DNA of 64,000 nt from Serripes groenlandicus (GCA_031761405.1 JASEVX010000348.1:1-64000), one strand, 5' to 3'. Shown: positions 35,566 to 46,126, numbered from the stretch's first letter. A program made the numbers and translations. Notes: generated from the sequence alone by a model not told the origin.

Positions 35566-36410
35566 CTATTTTCTCTTCTGGACCATGCGATTGTCAATGT
35601 GCTTGGAATGTGTACCTCTCCCACTCACTGTCTTTTTACGTGGTTGTGTTTGGGTTTTCTCTTTCTGGATCTTGAACTTGTTAATGTGATCGGAATGTTC
35701 GCCTTTCCCAATCACTGTTTGAATTCTGTATGACTCCTCACAAACCTTTTTACGTGGTTGTTTTGGAGTTTCATCTGTTGATTTTCTTTTACGAGATGAT
35801 GGCGAAACGGTTCTCTGTTTCATGGTAGAGGTGATCTGCTCAATCAAATCTTTCAACGAATTACTGTTAACGTCAAACTGAATTGGTACCTTTACCGGTG
35901 TAGAGATGCACCCTGTTCGTTGATCCGCTATTCTCTCCACATTATGGATCATCTTGTTAACGTTCTTGTTCAAAGATTTTAATTCATCCAGTATTTTGTT
36001 GAAAGTCTTCAATTCTGTAACAACCGTGTTCAATGTAGATTTCTGACCGCTGTTAATCTTCCGCATTTCCTCAAAGATGTTCTTCAAATCATCGCTTGGT
36101 TGTTGTACAACGGGTTGATATTCAACGGGTCGATAATTCTCTCCTTTCATACTCATTGTCATTGCCTGTGACAACAAATCGTTGTTATCAGTGTCTGGTT
36201 GTAGAATAAATGAATGAATGTACATGTATATTGTTTTATGGCGCATCGACAGCTAATGTCATTTAGCGCGCAATTAAATTTAATTATTCATGATCCCTGG
36301 GTAAACAAACCAGTACTAGGCTAGAAAATGTGCCTTGCCCAAGGGCACTCGTCTGGTTGTAGAAAGTCGTCCAGTTGAATTACATTTTCTCTCAGTACAG
36401 AATACACATC
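35566..36410 (-). CDS. Unrecognised coiled-coil protein with basic C-terminus, split by a SINE
   Basis: Open on minus from about 36410 (YSVLRENVIQLDDF) to the stop at 35566, once the SINE at 36211-36350 is left out; the reading frame is the same on both sides of it. After the insertion: LQPDTDNNDLLSQAMTMS, a Pro/Gln stretch (VEYQPVVQQP), a heptad-rich helix (about 36080-35930; LKTFNKILDELKSLNKNV), then a Lys/Arg tail with a nuclear-signal-like SSRKRKS and a duplicated motif: QPRKKVCEESYR..VIGKGEHSDHI and QPRKKTVSGRGTHSKHI. I do not know the family. 226 codons remain open from the artefact start at 36246. The N-terminus is uncertain: a TAA lies just upstream of YSVL, and a splice acceptor (ttaag) is possible. 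A structural or DNA-binding role is only a guess from composition. It has a 3' stem-loop like its downstream neighbour. Confidence 0.5.
36211..36350 (-). mobile_element. SINE family A fragment inserted in the 35566 gene, with target duplication
   Basis: Flanked by 'tctggttgtagaa' at about 36197-36209 and again at 36351-36363. The body reads on plus as 'catgatccctgggtaaacaa' and 'ccagtactaggctag' (compare 11756). The tail is at the left, as (aatg)n, so the SINE lies on minus. The tRNA head is missing. Confidence 0.87.
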
Positions 36411-36479
36411 TTAACTCTTTGAAAATCAGATGTAAAATGCGACCTTTCTCAATAAACGTTAAGCGAAGTGTGATACATG

Positions 36480-36625
36480 ACGTTGTAGCGTAAAAAATGC
36501 GAGTGCCGTAAACAATGCGAGTTTCACTTACGGTCTTGTATATTTTACGCGTAGGGCTGTAAAAAATGCGAGTGCCTCAAAAAATGCGAGTGCCTCAAAA
36601 AATGCGAGTGCCGTAAAACATGCGA
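36480..36625 (+). repeat. 'aaaaaatgcgagtgcc' short tandem repeat
   Basis: Five or six copies of 'gtaaaaaatgcgagtgcc' or 'ctcaaaaaatgcgagtgcc'. The first is 'gtagcgtaaaaaatgcgag'. The inverse of this exact phrase lies right in front of the beta-tubulin segment at 52800-52841. Confidence 0.85.
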
Positions 36626-36636
36626 GTCAAGTCTGT

Positions 36637-36638
<2 letters not shown>

Positions 36639-36683
<45 letters not shown>

Positions 36684-36721
36684 TTGACTGTCTCTCTTTT
36701 TTTCTCTCTTTTGTGAGTGTT

Positions 36722-36803
<82 letters not shown>

Positions 36804-36846
36804 TTGACTGTCTCTCTTTTTTTCTCTCTCTCTCTCCCTCTGACTG

Positions 36847-36898
<52 letters not shown>

Positions 36899-36915
36899 AC
36901 TGTCTCTCTCTCGTT
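36639..36915. repeat. (ct)n microsatellite
   Basis: About 275 bp of CT with internal 'ctttgactgtctctctttt' interruptions, some of them repeated. Confidence 0.96.
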
Positions 36916-38870
36916 CTCGTTACACAATTATTTGTCCTATAATGTTTTCAGAAGGAGTCTATTATATTAATTGGTAAACTGAATGGCAGAATCTGTGTAA
37001 AAATATAAAGTAAATGTCACTTTTTTTTAAACAGATAGCATAGGCTAAACAACATCAAGAGCAGTAGACACACAGCTTATTTGGTGAAAATGATAAAACG
37101 TTTTCCTATATTTCGAGGAAAGACAAGAACTAGCAGAAAGAAACACATAAACATGTATAGATCCTGTTAAGAAGGTGCATTTGTGCAAGCAAAATAATAA
37201 CAGATTTATCATAATTAATTTTTAAATGCTGATGTAAGCTTACACCGTTTATTATTGTATATGTTGTATTTTCACAATGCATGTTTATAGTGACTTCATT
37301 TTCTACATTATAAAATTATAACATTTACTCGTGGTATTTTCAAAGTATTAAACTTTTAAAATTGTTAAATAAACGATTTGTTTAAAGTTAAACACAAAAT
37401 ACAATGCCTACTTATCCCATTATTTTTTCAAAATATAATTAAAGTCCCTCTTCAGAACAATATGTCTTGATCTTATCTTTCTTTATATAAAAACAAGGGG
37501 GCCATGATGGCCCTATTTACTCGCCAAATAGTTAATTCTGCACGACAAGGTAAGTTAAACAAAATAATGAATGATGGCTCTATATCGCTCACCTGATTTA
37601 ATAGAACTACACTATTTTCCAAAGTCGAGTTTAATATTATTCGCATGGTGAAACAATAGCCATCACTCAAGACGGGTGATGAGAACTGTTACCCAATTGA
37701 TTTACAGAGATCATCTTATGTCTGGAGATTATTAATGGTACAGTGCAATACGGTATCTGTGATTGGCAATGTGTCATACCAAACAGTGTGGGAAAAGGTG
37801 GTGATATCCGATTGGAAGCTAAGGCATTTTCCACCCTGTTTGCCAGCCATAAATACAATTACACAAATAAAACTATTTGTGTTATTGACTTTATTAATCA
37901 CGTTGTTATTAAGAATATTTATCCGTTGTGGAGAGAGTCCGTGGAATATTCTATGTGTGCAGAAGTAAGAGAAACCCGTTCCTTTAAGGGTGGACACCTT
38001 TTTAAGAGCTGTTGTTGGTCTGTGGATAGAATAATGCTCACTTGTGACCGATTGGGTCACAATGGACATGTTCTGGTCACAGATGTGACCGATGAGCCTT
38101 TGTGACCAGGCTCTCGACCTTTGTGACCAATCAAGCGACATTTGTGACCCGTTCACTGCACGGCTATATAATTGACTGGAATTAGGTAAATATAATATTG
38201 TGTATATGTCCGTACATATGTACTTACACCACTTTGAGTAACTAATGTGATATGGAATATAATCAATAACAACATAGATGTGGAGTATACAGTATATTAT
38301 TAAAAAATTGCATAAACAATGCTGCTGGGAGTATTTATACTAAACGGGATGCGTGTTAATCAAGCGTGAATGTAAAGTCTGTTTAATAAAGTATTACAAT
38401 GTTACAACAAAAGACTCTCGTTCGAACACGAGTCCATGTCAGATAGATCCCTGTCCACTACATTACAATTTTGATCATAGCATAGAGTCCAGTTTCATTC
38501 ACTCTGAGCATGATATTTATTATCGATTGATAGACTGACTACACGTACAGTATATTTGATACGTCCGATCTGGTTGTTAGAAGTTCTAAGCATCATTGTA
38601 TTCCACGGTCACGGACATTAGATGGGAAAGTTTCAATACAAGGGAATTAACTATGGTCCGCTATTGGAACGATACAAGCACAGTTGCTCCCCGTTACCCT
38701 CCCTTTTCAACGTTATTAACCAGAATTAAAGAAAACAGATATTTTGCCACTCGTTTTATTTCGTTCCACCGAGTGGCTTAACCCTATCAACCCTACCAAC
38801 AGACATGCCAGACGTGTGGCACGTAACAATGTTTACCGCTGTAATGGATGTACTCATTATATATATATAG
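36916..38870. other. No recognised gene; repeat fragments and one open frame
   Basis: 37490-37600 contains 'aaaacaagggggccatgatg' and 'ctctatatcgctcacctga', the bivalve repeat end. A 120-codon plus-strand frame (37743-38105) reads like protein (ICDWQCVIPN, TICVIDFINHV) but I cannot place it, and an equally long frame is open on the other strand. 38036-38156 has seven 'tgtgacc' motifs, which drive both frames at that end. Confidence 0.45.
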
Positions 38871-39016
38871 GATCTGACATGAGTTGTCATTTTATATAAA
38901 GTTTTATTAAACAAGTTCAAGATTTTTTTTATTAAGCGAGCCTTTGGCGAGCTTAATAATAAATTTCTTGAACGAGTTTAATAAAACTTTATTAAATGAC
39001 AACGAATGTCAGATTC
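38871..39016. mobile_element. ~145 bp near-perfect palindrome
   Basis: 'aagttttattaaac.agttcaag' ... 'cttgaac.agtttaataaaactt' pair, with inner arms 'ttattaagcgagc' / 'gcgagcttaataa' (partly) around 'ctttg'. The outer 'atctgacat' pairs with 'atgtcagat'. It could be a foldback element, or the terminal region of the transposon-like gene that starts 660 bp downstream. Confidence 0.75.
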
Positions 39017-39674
39017 TTTTTATCACATGACGAAAACACACAAAGAAAAGCGGGTTTTCCAAAGCTATTTTAATTTCGTCAGTAAATCGTATAACAATGC
39101 AACAAATAATTATTCCCGAGGTCATATTCAGCTTAGTTTATTTAAAAGAATAATAAATAACACTCATGAGATATTATATCTATCACATAAAGTGACTTAT
39201 GAGGCGTATTTCGATAAAAATGTACTTAACGTTTACAATATTTCTAGATGAAATTTACGGGTTTTGGCGCCAAAGTGACTAACGTATGACGTCAAAACGT
39301 TGACGTGACGTCATTTTTTCCTAGTATTAGGTCATGTTATATTACACACGTTGTATATAAAGAAATACGTAATGGGTATATTACATGGGATACAAGCAAC
39401 GTCATGTGATAAATATATATATAAGTCCAAACATCCGCACCACAGGTGCATGTACCGATATTGATCATTGATTACTACACTATATTTTTATTCTTAAGGA
39501 TACACTGTAGGCTCAGGGGCGTAACATTATCAAACAATACAAACACATGTGATCCGAACCCTCACGAGCAGACATTTTTGATTTTTTTAATGCGAGTGAC
39601 TCAATTCTATCTTTTTCTGTAAATTGTCGACGTAAAAAGTCTGTATCACTAGCTTCAAAACGTTCAAAACGACA

Positions 39675-39813
39675 ATGGATTCGATAGAATATAGTGAAAT
39701 TATAAATTTCTTCAATTTATTTCCGAATTTTGACAAAGATACAACCAACATCAAAGATAAACAAAAGAAGAGGGATCGTTTTAAACGCAAGGCGGATAAA
39801 TTTTATTTGAGAG
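39675..39813 (+). CDS. Exon 1: N-terminal basic segment
   Basis: Opens with MDSIEYSEIINFFNLFP, continues with a Lys/Arg-rich run (DKQKKRDRFKRKADKFYLR) and ends at a good donor (gag|gtaaga), phase 1. The last residues lead straight into exon 2. Confidence 0.65.
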
Positions 39814-40448
39814 GTAAGATTTCATTCTGAATTCCAGGGCTGCATTTATTCAAAACAGAATTGTTTTCTTAAATTTTGATTTTTATCTATAAAACAATCT
39901 GATTTAATCCCTCTAATGCATTTGTTTTAATATAACAGATTTAAATCTACATTTATATTGAAATCAAACTTTTTTCTGTTGATCTATTTAATTTATCAAA
40001 TTTTCATCTTTTTGGTGAAACAACATCAACGATTCATTATGCAGCATATCCCGAGTCCTACACTAATATCATTTGTTCCAGAGCTCAGTAAAAAGAGAGA
40101 AAAAAACTTATTTTTTACACTTATTAACGGACTCATTGATTGGTGAAAAATGTTTGACTGACGTATTGGCCTTTTAAAATAAAACAAAGCTATGATGACA
40201 CATTCGAAATAGTCAGTTTACTAATGTTAGTTGTTTAAAGTATCATAGTAACTGCGGAGTTATCTATCATGCTGTTGTTGCATCACTTTCTGAAATAATT
40301 TAGCATGTATGTAATTATTAAGATTTAAATCTGGTAGCGATAGAATGTCCACATAGCGCAGTAGATAAGTCCGGCGCGATTGTTGCATATCGGTATAAAG
40401 ATATTAAAAATAATGTGATTTAACTTGTACTAACTACTCCTTTTTTAG

Positions 40449-40639
40449 GAGATGACTTATATCGAAAAGGACATGGTTTATTAGGTGGTATAAAGGTTGT
40501 GCTAAAGGGGAAGACGGACGCCGTATTAAGATCATTTCATTGGAGTGCCTTTGGCGGCCATAGTGGCATAAATAAGACCAGAGATGTGATAAAGGCTAGG
40601 TACTGGTGGTTTGGCATGACAGAGGATATAAAACAGTAT
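40449..40639 (+). CDS. Exon 2: integrase H2C2 zinc finger, His half
   Basis: Acceptor 'ttttttag'. Encodes LYRKGHGLLGG, then FHWSAFGGHSGINKTRDVI, KARYWWFGM and TEDIKQY, the typical HHCC finger that precedes retroviral and gypsy-type integrase cores (GGH.GI.KT....RYWW.GM..DI..Y). Ends in donor gtaagt, phase 0. Confidence 0.85.
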
Positions 40640-40890
40640 GTAAGTTTTTTTATGAAATTCTATTTAATTGTTTGGGATTGTGGGAAAATAATTATCCATT
40701 AATGATGATTTATATATATACATACAATTTGCTAATGAATAAATGATTAACCAAAAATAAATAATCTGCAGTAATTAAGATCATACAAAAATGACAAACT
40801 CCTACATGCAGTTACTTTAGTTTCCTTGTGATGGCTCATGGACATCATAGTTAAATTTGTTTTGTGAATAATTATTTCTATGCTTTATAG

Positions 40891-40965
40891 ATAAGCTCAT
40901 GTGAGGCCTGTCAAAAAACTGACCCACTAAAGCCAGCCAAGAAACCAGAGCTACAACAAATAAAG
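40891..40965 (+). CDS. Exon 3: integrase H2C2 zinc finger, Cys half
   Basis: Acceptor 'tttatag'. ISSCEACQKTDPLKPAKKPE supplies the CxxC pair and the usual Lys/Pro link after it; ends LQQIK at donor gtaaag. In an intact integrase the DDE core would come next. Confidence 0.8.
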
Positions 40966-41179
40966 GTAAAGAGTCTGAAGGATTTCTTTTATCATTGACT
41001 TGTTTTGGATAAGGAATTACCTCCTTTCGTAGTTAAGTGTATTAAAACAGCTCATCAAAATTAACCGTTTGACAATTTTTCATCTAGCTTAAAATCATTT
41101 CTAATGATTTTTAAATACTATTAATTAATGATTTACTGAATTATGGAATGTCACATAGATCTACATAAACCCAAAAATA

Positions 41180-41430
41180 TGAAGAGCACTTCAAATATTC
41201 AGAGCTCTTGACATAATTAGAGCGCTCTTTAAATCAATTGTAGAGCTCTCTTATTGATTCGAAGAGCACTCTTATTATTTGTTTCTATCACTATAACTAT
41301 TGATAGCAACACTTCATTTGTTGCTATCTCTAATGGAATGACAGAGCTCTTTAAATCAATTGGAGAGAGCTCTTATTCAATTAGTGAGAGTAACAAATGA
41401 ATTGGAGATATCTCCACTTCTAACAAATTT
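41180..41430. repeat. 'gagctc' short interspersed repeats in an intron
   Basis: 'agagctctttaaatcaattg' and variants occur five or six times in both orders with AT-rich spacers. Confidence 0.7.
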
Positions 41431-41449
41431 ATACATATTCATAATTGAT

Positions 41450-41612
41450 TTGGTTGATTGATTGATTAATTGATTGGGGTTTAACACCCTTTTTAACAAT
41501 TTCTCAGTCATATCACGGCGGCCAGTTTACCTACTCATGTGATTCCTGGTTATCTCACACCAGTACTCCACACAACAATCTTCCCAAGCAACTGGCTGCT
41601 TTTCCACAGAGA
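41450..41612 (-). mobile_element. SINE family B, no head
   Basis: Plus-strand reading 'tgattgattggggtttaaca', 'tcagtcatatcacggcggcc' and 'aactggctgcttttccacag': tail and body of the family at 17162, within an intron. Confidence 0.82.
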
Positions 41613-41880
41613 CTAAGTCCATATGTGGGACAGGGTTAAAACCGAAAATGGAGAAAATAAATCTCATTTTTGAGAAAAAACTTTTGCCTCAATTGCTTCA
41701 ATAGTCGGCTGTTGTAGAGTTACAGTAAGGTTATATAATGTATGTGAAAGGGTTTAAACCGTGGCGTTTATTGAGAAAATTGAACTCTATACGAACAATT
41801 TCACCTTTTGCAACAATGATTTTAAAAGTCGTCTGTTAAAACCGAATGAAGCAGATTAGGAAAAAGAGTAGATAACCATA
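41613..41880. mobile_element. Two diverged MITE family pieces
   Basis: 'catatgtgggacagggttaa', 'atagtcggctgttgtagagt', 'gaaagggtttaaacc' (first), then 'cgaacaatttcaccttttgc' and 'aaaagtcgtctgttaaaacc' (second). Confidence 0.65.
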
Positions 41881-42097
41881 GCAAATAATATGGAATAAGC
41901 ATAAGTTTGATTGAAAAATTGAAACTCCAACTATTTGAAATATCGAAAAAAATAAAAATCTATAAAACGACTATAGATGAATGGTACCGTCTTTTATTTT
42001 ATATTGAAGCTTTATTCGGGAACCAGTATCGTAACTTTTATTAGTTTTCGGTTTGAAATCCAAGATTATTTCTGTATAATAATTTATGTCATTACAG

Positions 42098-42319
42098 GTT
42101 TCAAAAGAATTGAAAGAGTCAATGGAAGTTTTTTCTGCTCTACTATTAGTGGAGTTCAAAACGATGGAAATATCCTTGGAACAGAAGACAACCTTGGTCA
42201 TGACCCTAGCTGCAGTGTGATGTAAAGCTTTGCAGTTGTGAAGACTCCCTGTTGGGGGAGAGACACTAGATCAAGATGATCTTGAGACACTTTCCATCGG
42301 GCAATGGCTCAATGATAAG
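42098..42319 (+). pseudogene. Exon 4: linker and start of Ulp1 domain
   Basis: After acceptor 'cattacag', VSKELKESMEVF... runs to two in-frame stops (TGA at about 42221, TGA at 42239), then the same frame gives GETLDQDDLETLSIGQWLND, the opening block of Ulp1/SENP proteases, ending at donor gtattt. It may be two exons with a tiny intron, or one exon with stops. Confidence 0.6.
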
Positions 42320-42389
42320 GTATTTTCAATCTATTTAGTAAGCACACACTTTTTATTAATATTTTGTGTTAAACAAACATACAAGTGGA

Positions 42390-43640
42390 ATGGCGTGCTC
42401 CGCGGAGCACATGTGACACCTGCTCATTGAAAAAAGGTGTGACAGACAGACAGACGGACAGGCAAAAATTATTCATAAGTGCCTACCATGCTACGCAGGG
42501 TGACACAAACATGTAGAGTCTTTCCTTTTAATTATATTATGGCATTACCTGAAATATATACCATTAACCAGGAAGCAGATATAATTAATGACAAAACAAT
42601 GTATATTTTCATATATATGTGTGCGTTTGTAAGATTGTACTACAAGATGGGCATTTTTTTTTTTTTTAGATCAAAATCTAACTATCTATCATTATTTTCA
42701 ATTGTATGCTGCAATAAAGCAACTATGCCTCTTTATTTTTACAGGTCATAAATGCTTACCTTTGAGTGCTGAAATTAGAGTTTAATGTAACAGATACACA
42801 GGCTTTTGTTTACCAACGTACACTGCTGTGTTATGGTCTTCAGGCAACATTGGGCATTGGCTATTTTAAAAGGTATTTTTAACATTGTAATAATAAACAA
42901 TTATTATTTTTATTTTTTCTTCATTTTAGCCATGTAAGCCCCGCCCCGCCTGACACTTTCTGCGGAGAAGATTTTTTAAGTTTTCACTATAGCCATATTT
43001 AAGGCAAAATAGCCCCGCCCCCTGGCGGCCATGTTTTTCGACCAATCTACATGGCTTTAAGGAATCTGATAGTGCTGAAAAGATTACCTTCAATTTGGTC
43101 TTGTGGCCTAATTTTTGACTCAATATAACCTATTTTCAAACTTGACCAAGTGAAAAAGTTCAAGTGCTTGCATGATCCAGTTGGAAGCTAAGCTAATGCA
43201 ATAAGTCATAAAGAAAAACTAATTAGAATATACATGTACCCTGTTCCTAAGATTTCCTTAATTAATAACTATTAATAAATATCATTTTTGTTTATGTCAC
43301 ATTTTTTTTCTATTTTGTATGTCAATGTTTGCACAATTTAGCAATTTTGCACATTGAATTTCACAAAACAAATAGGCTAGTTGGTGAGTCTTCACAAACT
43401 AGGAGTGAAAGGGCCTGGGTGTTAACAAGAGTTTTCATCAATTTGGTCTAGTGACTTAGTTTTTGATCCGGCATGACCCATATTACAGAAATAATGCGGC
43501 TTCTACAATGTTACCAAAATTGCTCTTCAAATTTGCCTTAAGACTTAGTTTCTGACACAATATGACCCATACTCGAACTTAACCTAGAGATCAACTTTGA
43601 TGAATATTGGATGCAAAAATGTAGGCTGTATAGTGTTAAC
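42390..43640. repeat. Dispersed bivalve repeats in introns
   Basis: 42390-42480 'gcgtgctccgcggagcacat'. 42930-43030 has 'agccccgcccc' twice with 'ctggcggccatgtttttcga'. 43050-43620 has 'tttggtctagtgacttag' and 'gaccca.att' phrases. All are families I know from heterodont bivalves. Confidence 0.7.
42745..42872 (+). pseudogene. Exon 5: Ulp1 domain, second segment
   Basis: After acceptor 'tttttacag', VINAYL then TGA (where Arg would fit), then LKLEFNVTDTQAFVYQ in the same frame. VINAYL directly continues GQWLNDK of exon 4, as in SENP proteases. Possible donor 'aag|gtattt'. Confidence 0.6.
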
Positions 43641-43735
43641 AAGGCAAATTTCTCCCTTTGTCACAATGTTTTCAAAAATCTGTTTGCTTCAGAGGCGTCA
43701 GAAGCGTCTATATGAGGGAAAGGGTTAATGAAGTT
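43640..43735. mobile_element. MITE right half
   Basis: 'aaatttctccctttgtcaca', 'aaatctgtttgcttcagagg', terminus 'tatgagggaaagggttaa'. Confidence 0.8.
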
Positions 43736-43768
43736 TTGTTCAGGTTTTTACCAATATTTCTATTGCAG

Positions 43769-43919
43769 GTACAGTTCAAAAATTCACCAATATTTTAATG
43801 CCAATAAATGTCAACAACAACCATTGGATTTTGTTGGTGGTAAATCCAAGACAAATGTCGGTAACAATATTGGATTCAATGAATGGGCCCGAAGGAAAAA
43901 AGTTTTTGGAACTATGGAG
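43769..43919 (+). CDS. Exon 6: Ulp1 domain, catalytic His and Asp
   Basis: The frame starting at the third base reads TVQKFTNILMPINVNNNHWI, then LLVVNPRQMSVTILDSMNG. NNHW carries the catalytic His and LDSM the Asp of the C48 triad. Donor 'ggag|gtatgt'. The phase does not match exon 5, implying an indel or a missed small exon. Confidence 0.85.
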
Positions 43920-44101
43920 GTATGTAGACAGTTATAAAAATCAATAATTGTATTGTGAAATAAACACACATCAAAAATGAATAACTGTACAGCTATCAAC
44001 ACAACTTCAGTTTACTACAATTAAAATAATTTCTTTCATGATGAATTATTTCAGGAGTTTTTAAATCATATCAAGATTCTTGAGTTATTTAATTATGATA
44101 T

Positions 44102-44420
44102 AAAACAAGAGGGCCAAGATGGCCCTAAATCGATCACCTGAATGATAGTAAATCAGTAACAAATATTAACTGCAAATATCTGTGAAAATGTGATCAGGAG
44201 TGCATATGAAACTGCAAGGAGTGGACACTGTTTAAGAAATAGCTTAACAGTAAAAGCCATTTGTATCTTGAAACCTAACAAGAACTTTAATAAGAATGGA
44301 CTTATAAAGTTTTGTCATTTTGTACCTTTCCTGATGCCACTTTGCTGCCCTCTTTGTCAACAAAATCAATAAGGCTTAAACAGATTTTCTAGAGAGTCAC
44401 TTACAGAACATTTCTGCCGA
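44102..44420. repeat. Bivalve repeat end with 'gagggcc..ggccct' hairpin
   Basis: 'aaaacaagagggccaagatg' plus 'gccctaaatcgatcacctga' begin a repeat body that runs for about 300 bp. Other ends at 37490, 48050 (inverse) and 54446. Confidence 0.7.
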
Positions 44421-44633
44421 AATTATCTTGGAATCTGACAAAAGAATTATGGAGGAAAAGGTTTTGAAAGTTTGGGTATTTTCTAAATTTCTGATGCCGC
44501 AGCAATCAAAGTTCTACACAGAATGTAAGTCTTTGAACATTTTTGAAAGATGACCATCAAAGATGATTATGAATAATGGTTGGTTTTCATAAAGCATCTA
44601 ATACATATAATTGTTCACGCCAGTATATGAAGA

Positions 44634-44743
44634 TCAGAGATGCCAGTCCATTATTAAACGACAACCTGGGTGAATGGAAGAAGATTAATTCCATATCAAG
44701 CAGACAGTTGGATGGAAACTCATGTGGAATTTTTGTTTTAATG
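44634..44743 (+). CDS. Exon 7: Ulp1 domain, catalytic Gln/Cys
   Basis: YMKIRDASPLLNDNLGEWKK then SSRQLDGNSCGIFVLM: the Gln of the oxyanion hole and the nucleophile Cys in the family's QxDGxxCGxF block. Acceptor 'cacgccag', donor 'atg|gtatgt'. Out of phase by one with exon 6. Confidence 0.88.
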
Positions 44744-44879
44744 GTATGTTTCAAATACTACAAATAGTGAATTTTGTGGCATAATAACGTCAAACACAGG
44801 TGCTGATTTCAAGAAAGTCTTTTAATAGCATGTAAACTAATTAGTGTCAGAGATGTCAGTTCCTAGCCCTGGGCTGACA

Positions 44880-45600
44880 AGCATTACTTGAGCCTATGAG
44901 ATCATGCCTAGTCAATGGTTGCAACGTAACGTAACTTACTAAACTTATACCAGAAACGTTACACTATTAATGCCGGAAAAATATACTGTCACCTCTACTC
45001 ACAAATCTCCGCTAATTAGCTAATTAGCTTTTAATTGCAAGCTAGCATATGTCGCTAAATGACTTAAATTTCCCTTTAATGACAAGGAGCATAAACGTGA
45101 AATGCGACTTAGATATGAAACCCTTGTAAGACCTTGTAAGACCCATGCATAATTGTGCGTTAGCTAGCAATAAGAAGGTTTAATATCTCACAATTCTATG
45201 GAGTTAAAATAAAACTACAGGAAAATATATATATAAAACAGAGCTGTCCATAATACGTCATGCTCGACTATTTGCCATTTGAATCTATAGTAAACCTCGG
45301 TTAATGAGATATGTGCATGTTAGTACCTTGGTTGCCAAATTTTAACTAAATTGTCAAAGTCAAACAAGGGCCAAAGTTTATTCTGAATTAATTCCTGAAT
45401 TATCTTACTTGACTCTCTGAAACCCCTGAATACGAGAATAAAATTGCAAGTCAATATCATTAGTGGTTATTGAGATATCTTTCATGCAAAACTTAAACCC
45501 AAAATGGGCATAACTTGCCAAATCTGATTTAATAGTTTTGGGACTTGTCCTGCAAGGTCCTCTGATGATGTATATTAACCTGTGCACTTATTTTAAGATA
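44880..45600. repeat. Intron, repeat-derived in its second half
   Basis: 45455-45575 'tggttattgagatatctttc', 'aaacccaaaatgggcataac' and 'gggacttgtcctgcaaggtc' are the inverse of the repeat at 31150-31260. The first half has no recognised feature. Confidence 0.6.
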
Positions 45601-45791
45601 CATACCGGTATGTTTTAATTACAATTTTAAATACTTTTCTGTTAGCAAAGTTAATGTGGAGCATTATTTACTTACAGCATATGTATTTTATTGCACAACA
45701 TGGATTTGTACAGCTATTTTTGATTTGTTTACAATTCTTATATTAGGTTTTATCAATGAGTTCTTGAAATTATTTATTTCTTTAAATTAAG

Positions 45792-46071
45792 AATGCAGAG
45801 TGTGTTGCTCATGGCACCCCCAACAGTGATGAGACAGGTACACTGTACAATGTACATAGATGACGTTGCTGCGAGACTCATGGATAAAGGAAGGATACAT
45901 GCAAAAGATATTTATGAGATGCAAGGCTGTTCAGTAAATGAAGGGACGCAGCGGTGGATCCAGTGTGGAGTCTGCAGCCGCTGGTTTCACACACTTTGTG
46001 CAAGAGTTCCTCCCAAAGCAGCATTGGAAAAGGAATTTGAATGTGTCATTTGTGCTGCCATGTATAATTAA
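45792..46071 (+). CDS. Exon 8: end of Ulp1 domain and PHD finger
   Basis: Starts NAECVAHGTP in the frame of exon 7, then one extra base in a run of five C (45822-45826) shifts to TVMRQVHCTMYIDDVAARLM. The C-terminal 45 residues are a PHD-type zinc finger: WIQCGVCSRWFHTLCARVP ... FECVICAAMYN, followed by TAA. PHD fingers usually read histone tails. In this setting it may direct integration, which is inference. Confidence 0.8.
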
Positions 46072-46126
46072 AATGTTATTATCTGATCCAATATGAATAC
46101 AAAACTGCAGCAGACTACTTTGTTAA

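Larger units (their letters stand above)
39675..46071 (+). pseudogene. Eight-exon gene: H2C2 integrase zinc finger + Ulp1 protease + PHD finger (Ginger-like transposon protein, decayed)
   Basis: Eight plus-strand segments bounded by GT/AG sites make one protein: an N-terminal basic exon, an HHCC integrase zinc finger, a link, then the Ulp1/SENP (C48) cysteine protease with GQWLND, the catalytic NNHW His, LDSM Asp and QLDGNSCGIF Gln/Cys, and a C-terminal PHD finger. This combination is known to me from Ginger-type cut-and-paste transposons, which use a retroviral-type integrase. The DDE integrase core expected between the zinc finger and the protease is not visible. Defects: two stops inside exon 4, a TGA in exon 5 where an Arg CGA would fit, exon 5/6 and 6/7 phases that do not join, and one extra C in exon 8. 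Most likely a dead transposon or host-captured relic; some defects could be sequence error. Individual exons follow. Confidence 0.75.

Noticed and set aside
37743..38105. 120-codon plus frame as a gene
   Set aside because: The opposite strand is open for a similar length and the end of the frame lies in 'tgtgacc' repeats; not recognisable.
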